This document shows positions 62,171-64,000 of a DNA stretch of 64,000 bases, piece after piece (position 1 is the first letter of the stretch; every line of letters begins with the position of its first letter). Below the pieces are notes generated by a model, which had not been told where the DNA came from, searched no databases, and was given only the letters and a program-made list of their open reading frames with translations. Position numbers and translations under genes: made by a program. The stretch lies in NCBI RefSeq assembly GCF_024721995.1, contig NZ_JANQBC010000005.1:124001-188000 (forward strand), read 5' to 3'. The stretch is from Paenibacillus radicibacter. Its GTDB lineage: Bacteria; Bacillota; Bacilli; Paenibacillales; NBRC-103111.

Positions 62171-62809
62171 ATGAAAATGGGTGTTATTGGAGCAACAGGT
62201 AAAGCGGGTAGCGTTATTGTACAAGAAGCAATCGCGAGAGGTTACGAAGTGACCGCAATTGTGCGTAACGCAGCGAAGTTAGGTGAAACATCCGCGGCTG
62301 TATTGGAAAAGGATATCTTCGATCTTCGCACGGAAGATCTTCAAGGATTTGACGTTGTGGTTAATGCGTTCGGTGCAGCGCCAGGTCAAGAACATCTGCA
62401 TGTGGAAGCAGGTCGTGTCTTGATTGAAGCATTAAAAGGTACAGAGGTAAGATTAATCGTTGTAGGTGGAGCGGGCAGTTTGTATGTAGATGAAGCGCAA
62501 ACAGTACGTGTAATGGATACACCAGAATTCCCAGCTATTTATTTGCCAACAGCAACGAACCAAGGATTAAATCTTGCAGATTTGCAAAGTTCAACAGACT
62601 TGAATTGGACGTTTATTAGTCCAGCAGCTTTCTTCAACCCAGAGGGCGTAAGAACAGGCTCATATACGCTTGGTCAGGATAACTTGATCGTGAACAGCAA
62701 GGGTGACAGCTATGTGAGCTACGCGGATTACGCAATTGCATTGGTGGATGAGATCGAGAAACCGAAACATGTGAATACACGCTTTACAGTTGTGTCTGAG
62801 GCGGAGTAA
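62171..62809 (+). CDS. NAD(P)H-binding oxidoreductase (YwnB-like)
   Basis: A 212-aa atypical SDR with the NAD(P) loop GVIGATGKAGSVIV at the N-terminus, then VVNAFGAAPGQEHLHVEAGRV and VVGGAGSLYVDEAQ. No catalytic YxxxK is evident, as in NAD(P)H-binding quinone-reductase-like proteins. The start is the ATG 62171 behind GGAGG, or the ATG at 62177. It has its own promoter with two operators matching the Rrf2 gene, so it is likely derepressed by electrophile, thiol or oxidant stress. The exact substrate is unknown. Confidence 0.9.
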   Translation: MKMGVIGATGKAGSVIVQEAIARGYEVTAIVRNAAKLGETSAAVLEKDIFDLRTEDLQGFDVVVNAFGAAPGQEHLHVEAGRVLIEALKGTEVRLIVVGGAGSLYVDEAQTVRVMDTPEFPAIYLPTATNQGLNLADLQSSTDLNWTFISPAAFFNPEGVRTGSYTLGQDNLIVNSKGDSYVSYADYAIALVDEIEKPKHVNTRFTVVSEAE

Positions 62810-62848
62810 GAGCGGACGGTAAATGATTATGATATTTTTAAATTAATG

Positions 62849-62890
62849 AAAAGAGCTGGTCGTCCCTGAGTGGACTTCCAGCTCTTTTTG
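62849..62890. terminator. Bidirectional intrinsic terminator
   Basis: AAAAGAGCTGG / CCAGCTCTTTTT arms between convergent genes. Confidence 0.87.
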
Positions 62891-62917
62891 CTATGTGAAG
62901 AGTTAGTATTCGATTTA

Positions 62918-63187
62918 TTAGACGTTAAGATGATTTCCTTTACGATGACGCAACTTGTAAATGAGTGTAGCGATGAGTAGAGAAGGTGTGTTAAGGATAT
63001 TGCCTTGCACAGAGAAGTGCGCTTGTTCGGATTCGAATGACATTTTCTCATACATTTCATTTTGTGAGGAATAAGCTGCTTGTTTCTTCTTAACCTCGCT
63101 AATGTAGCTATACATGAGTGGGACCATACCAATGACGTACGCGGCGAGAATTCCGATGACGATGTAGAATACAACTGTTTCGGACAT
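62918..63187 (-). CDS. Small membrane protein
   Basis: An 89-aa protein. A hydrophobic helix at about 5-28 (FYIVIGILAAYVIGMVPLMYS) is followed by a charged helix (EVKKKQAAYSSQNEMYEKM) and a second moderately hydrophobic stretch (NTPSLLIATLIYKL). A good GGAGG site lies upstream and a terminator downstream. I do not recognise the family. Confidence 0.65.
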   Translation of the reverse strand: MSETVVFYIVIGILAAYVIGMVPLMYSYISEVKKKQAAYSSQNEMYEKMSFESEQAHFSVQGNILNTPSLLIATLIYKLRHRKGNHLNV

Positions 63188-63301
63188 GTGATTGCCTCCT
63201 ATGCTGTGTTGGATATGCTTGTCTATATTTATACGTTAAAAATAGGGTTTGGTTTCTACATCTAAGAAATGAATCTGTGTTAATTGAAAAATAAAAATTA
63301 T

Positions 63302-63331
63302 TTGACTTTAATAACTTTTTCTATTTATAAT
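63302..63331 (+). promoter_or_regulatory. Promoter of the SDR gene
   Basis: TTGACT (63302-63307), an 18-bp spacer and TATAAT (63326-63331), with an AT-rich leader to the start at 63401. Confidence 0.65.
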
Positions 63332-63400
63332 ACATAATATACATAAAAGTTTAATAAGTATTAATAATAAGAATAATTAAACCTAAGGAGGAATTAACAA

Positions 63401-64000
63401 ATGAATACACATACAAACCAAGTCGTGATGATTACAGGAGCATCCAAAGGATTAGGTAGAGCACTCGCACTCGCATTTGCAAAAGGTGGGGCGAGACTTG
63501 CGATTTGTGCACGTGGTGATGAAGCGCTGCAGCAGGTAGCTGCGGAAATCAAACAATTAGGTGCTGAAGTTGTTGCGATTCGCGGCGATGCGGCAAATCA
63601 AAGTGATATTGAGCGATTTGTAGCGCTGGTTGAAGCTCATTATGGACATATTGATGTGCTCATTAACAATGCTTCGATCATCGGCCCAAGCCCAATTCCA
63701 TACTTGTTGGATTATCCGGAGGAAGATTTTGCAGAAGTCATTCGTGTGAATACGATCGGACCTTTCCTCATGACGAAACGGGTATTGCCAGGCATGTTGC
63801 AGCGCCGCAAGGGATCGGTTATTAACGTCACTTCGGAAGCGGGGAACACAGGATACGCAGGTTGGGGTGCTTACGGAATTTCTAAATTCGGGATTGAAGG
63901 GATGACGCAGACGTTCGCGGATGAGGTAGGGGAAGCGGGAGTGCGTGTGAATATGGTTGACCCGACGGAGATGAATACACAGATGCATAAACTTGCTGTT
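63401..64000 (+). CDS. SDR-family oxidoreductase (truncated by window end)
   Basis: The first 200 codons of a classical short-chain dehydrogenase/reductase; the frame runs off the window without a stop. The NAD(P) site is TGASKGLGRAL (residues 12-22), followed by LINNAS, the catalytic Ser in VINVTSEAG and YGISK (YxxxK). It starts behind AAGGAGG with its own promoter. Substrate unknown. Confidence 0.93.
   Translation, partial: MNTHTNQVVMITGASKGLGRALALAFAKGGARLAICARGDEALQQVAAEIKQLGAEVVAIRGDAANQSDIERFVALVEAHYGHIDVLINNASIIGPSPIPYLLDYPEEDFAEVIRVNTIGPFLMTKRVLPGMLQRRKGSVINVTSEAGNTGYAGWGAYGISKFGIEGMTQTFADEVGEAGVRVNMVDPTEMNTQMHKLAV

Noticed and set aside
63557-63988. A 143-codon minus-strand frame near the window end.
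   Set aside because: It is antisense to the SDR gene, whose catalytic motifs are intact in the plus frame.

Overview
The window looks like a chromosomal segment of a spore-forming Paenibacillus-like member of the Bacillota. This is inferred from gene content: copper-amine-oxidase-like stalk domains, an S-layer-homology protein, two YheC/YheD-type ATP-grasp proteins, a lutABC operon with a FadR-type LutR, a bacterial nitric oxide synthase, chitin-active LPMOs with FN3 and CBM5/12 modules, strong GGAGG ribosome-binding sites and frequent TTG/GTG starts. I saw no rRNA, tRNA, prophage or CRISPR array.

Layout. 0-1.33 kb: an IS3-family element beside a MerR regulator whose first codons carry a 4-bp tandem duplication. 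2.5-9.4 kb: surface or secreted proteins (stalk-domain protein, SLH-PrcB protein, YHYH-stalk protein), a DUF418 membrane protein and an OmpR/HisKA two-component pair. 9.5-15.6 kb: an orphan CheY, two paralogous glycosyltransferase-like proteins and a CDP-sugar cluster (cytidylyltransferase, 4,6-dehydratase, C-methyltransferase, reductase), probably for a branched 6-deoxyhexose. 15.6-21.1 kb: AraC and SRPBCC genes, lutABC with lutR and its operators, then the decayed tail of an old-yellow-enzyme gene. 21.2-27.3 kb: two tandem M1 peptidases (the second frameshifted), a Spo0B-type sensor kinase, a phosphoribosyltransferase-HAD fusion and a small PH/GRAM-like protein. 27.4-36.9 kb: a maltose/maltodextrin operon (malR, malEFG, GH65 phosphorylase, GH13 glucosidase, pgmB) from one promoter followed by three operators spaced exactly 22 bp. 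37-40.8 kb: MgtC and two tandem AA10 LPMOs. 41-48.6 kb: small proteins, an ATP-grasp protein, a cold-shock gene with a hairpin leader, and a ManC / MshEN-glycosyltransferase / GT39 operon. 48.9-54.7 kb: NdpA, an M50-like peptidase, a LOG-family enzyme, a second YheC/D with a glycine-rich partner, an ABC-ATPase remnant and a MarR-MFS pair. 54.8-64 kb: duplicated stalk-domain hydrolases, a formylglycine-generating-type enzyme, an Rrf2 regulator, NOS-MsrA, a YwnB-like oxidoreductase sharing the Rrf2 operator, and a truncated SDR gene.

The most unusual signal is a repeated intergenic element of about 110-145 bp, present three times (about 27453-27600, 34370-34512, 60029-60150). Its core is conserved, while its outer stems differ in sequence and keep their pairing. 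This points to a structured RNA or a palindromic mobile repeat.
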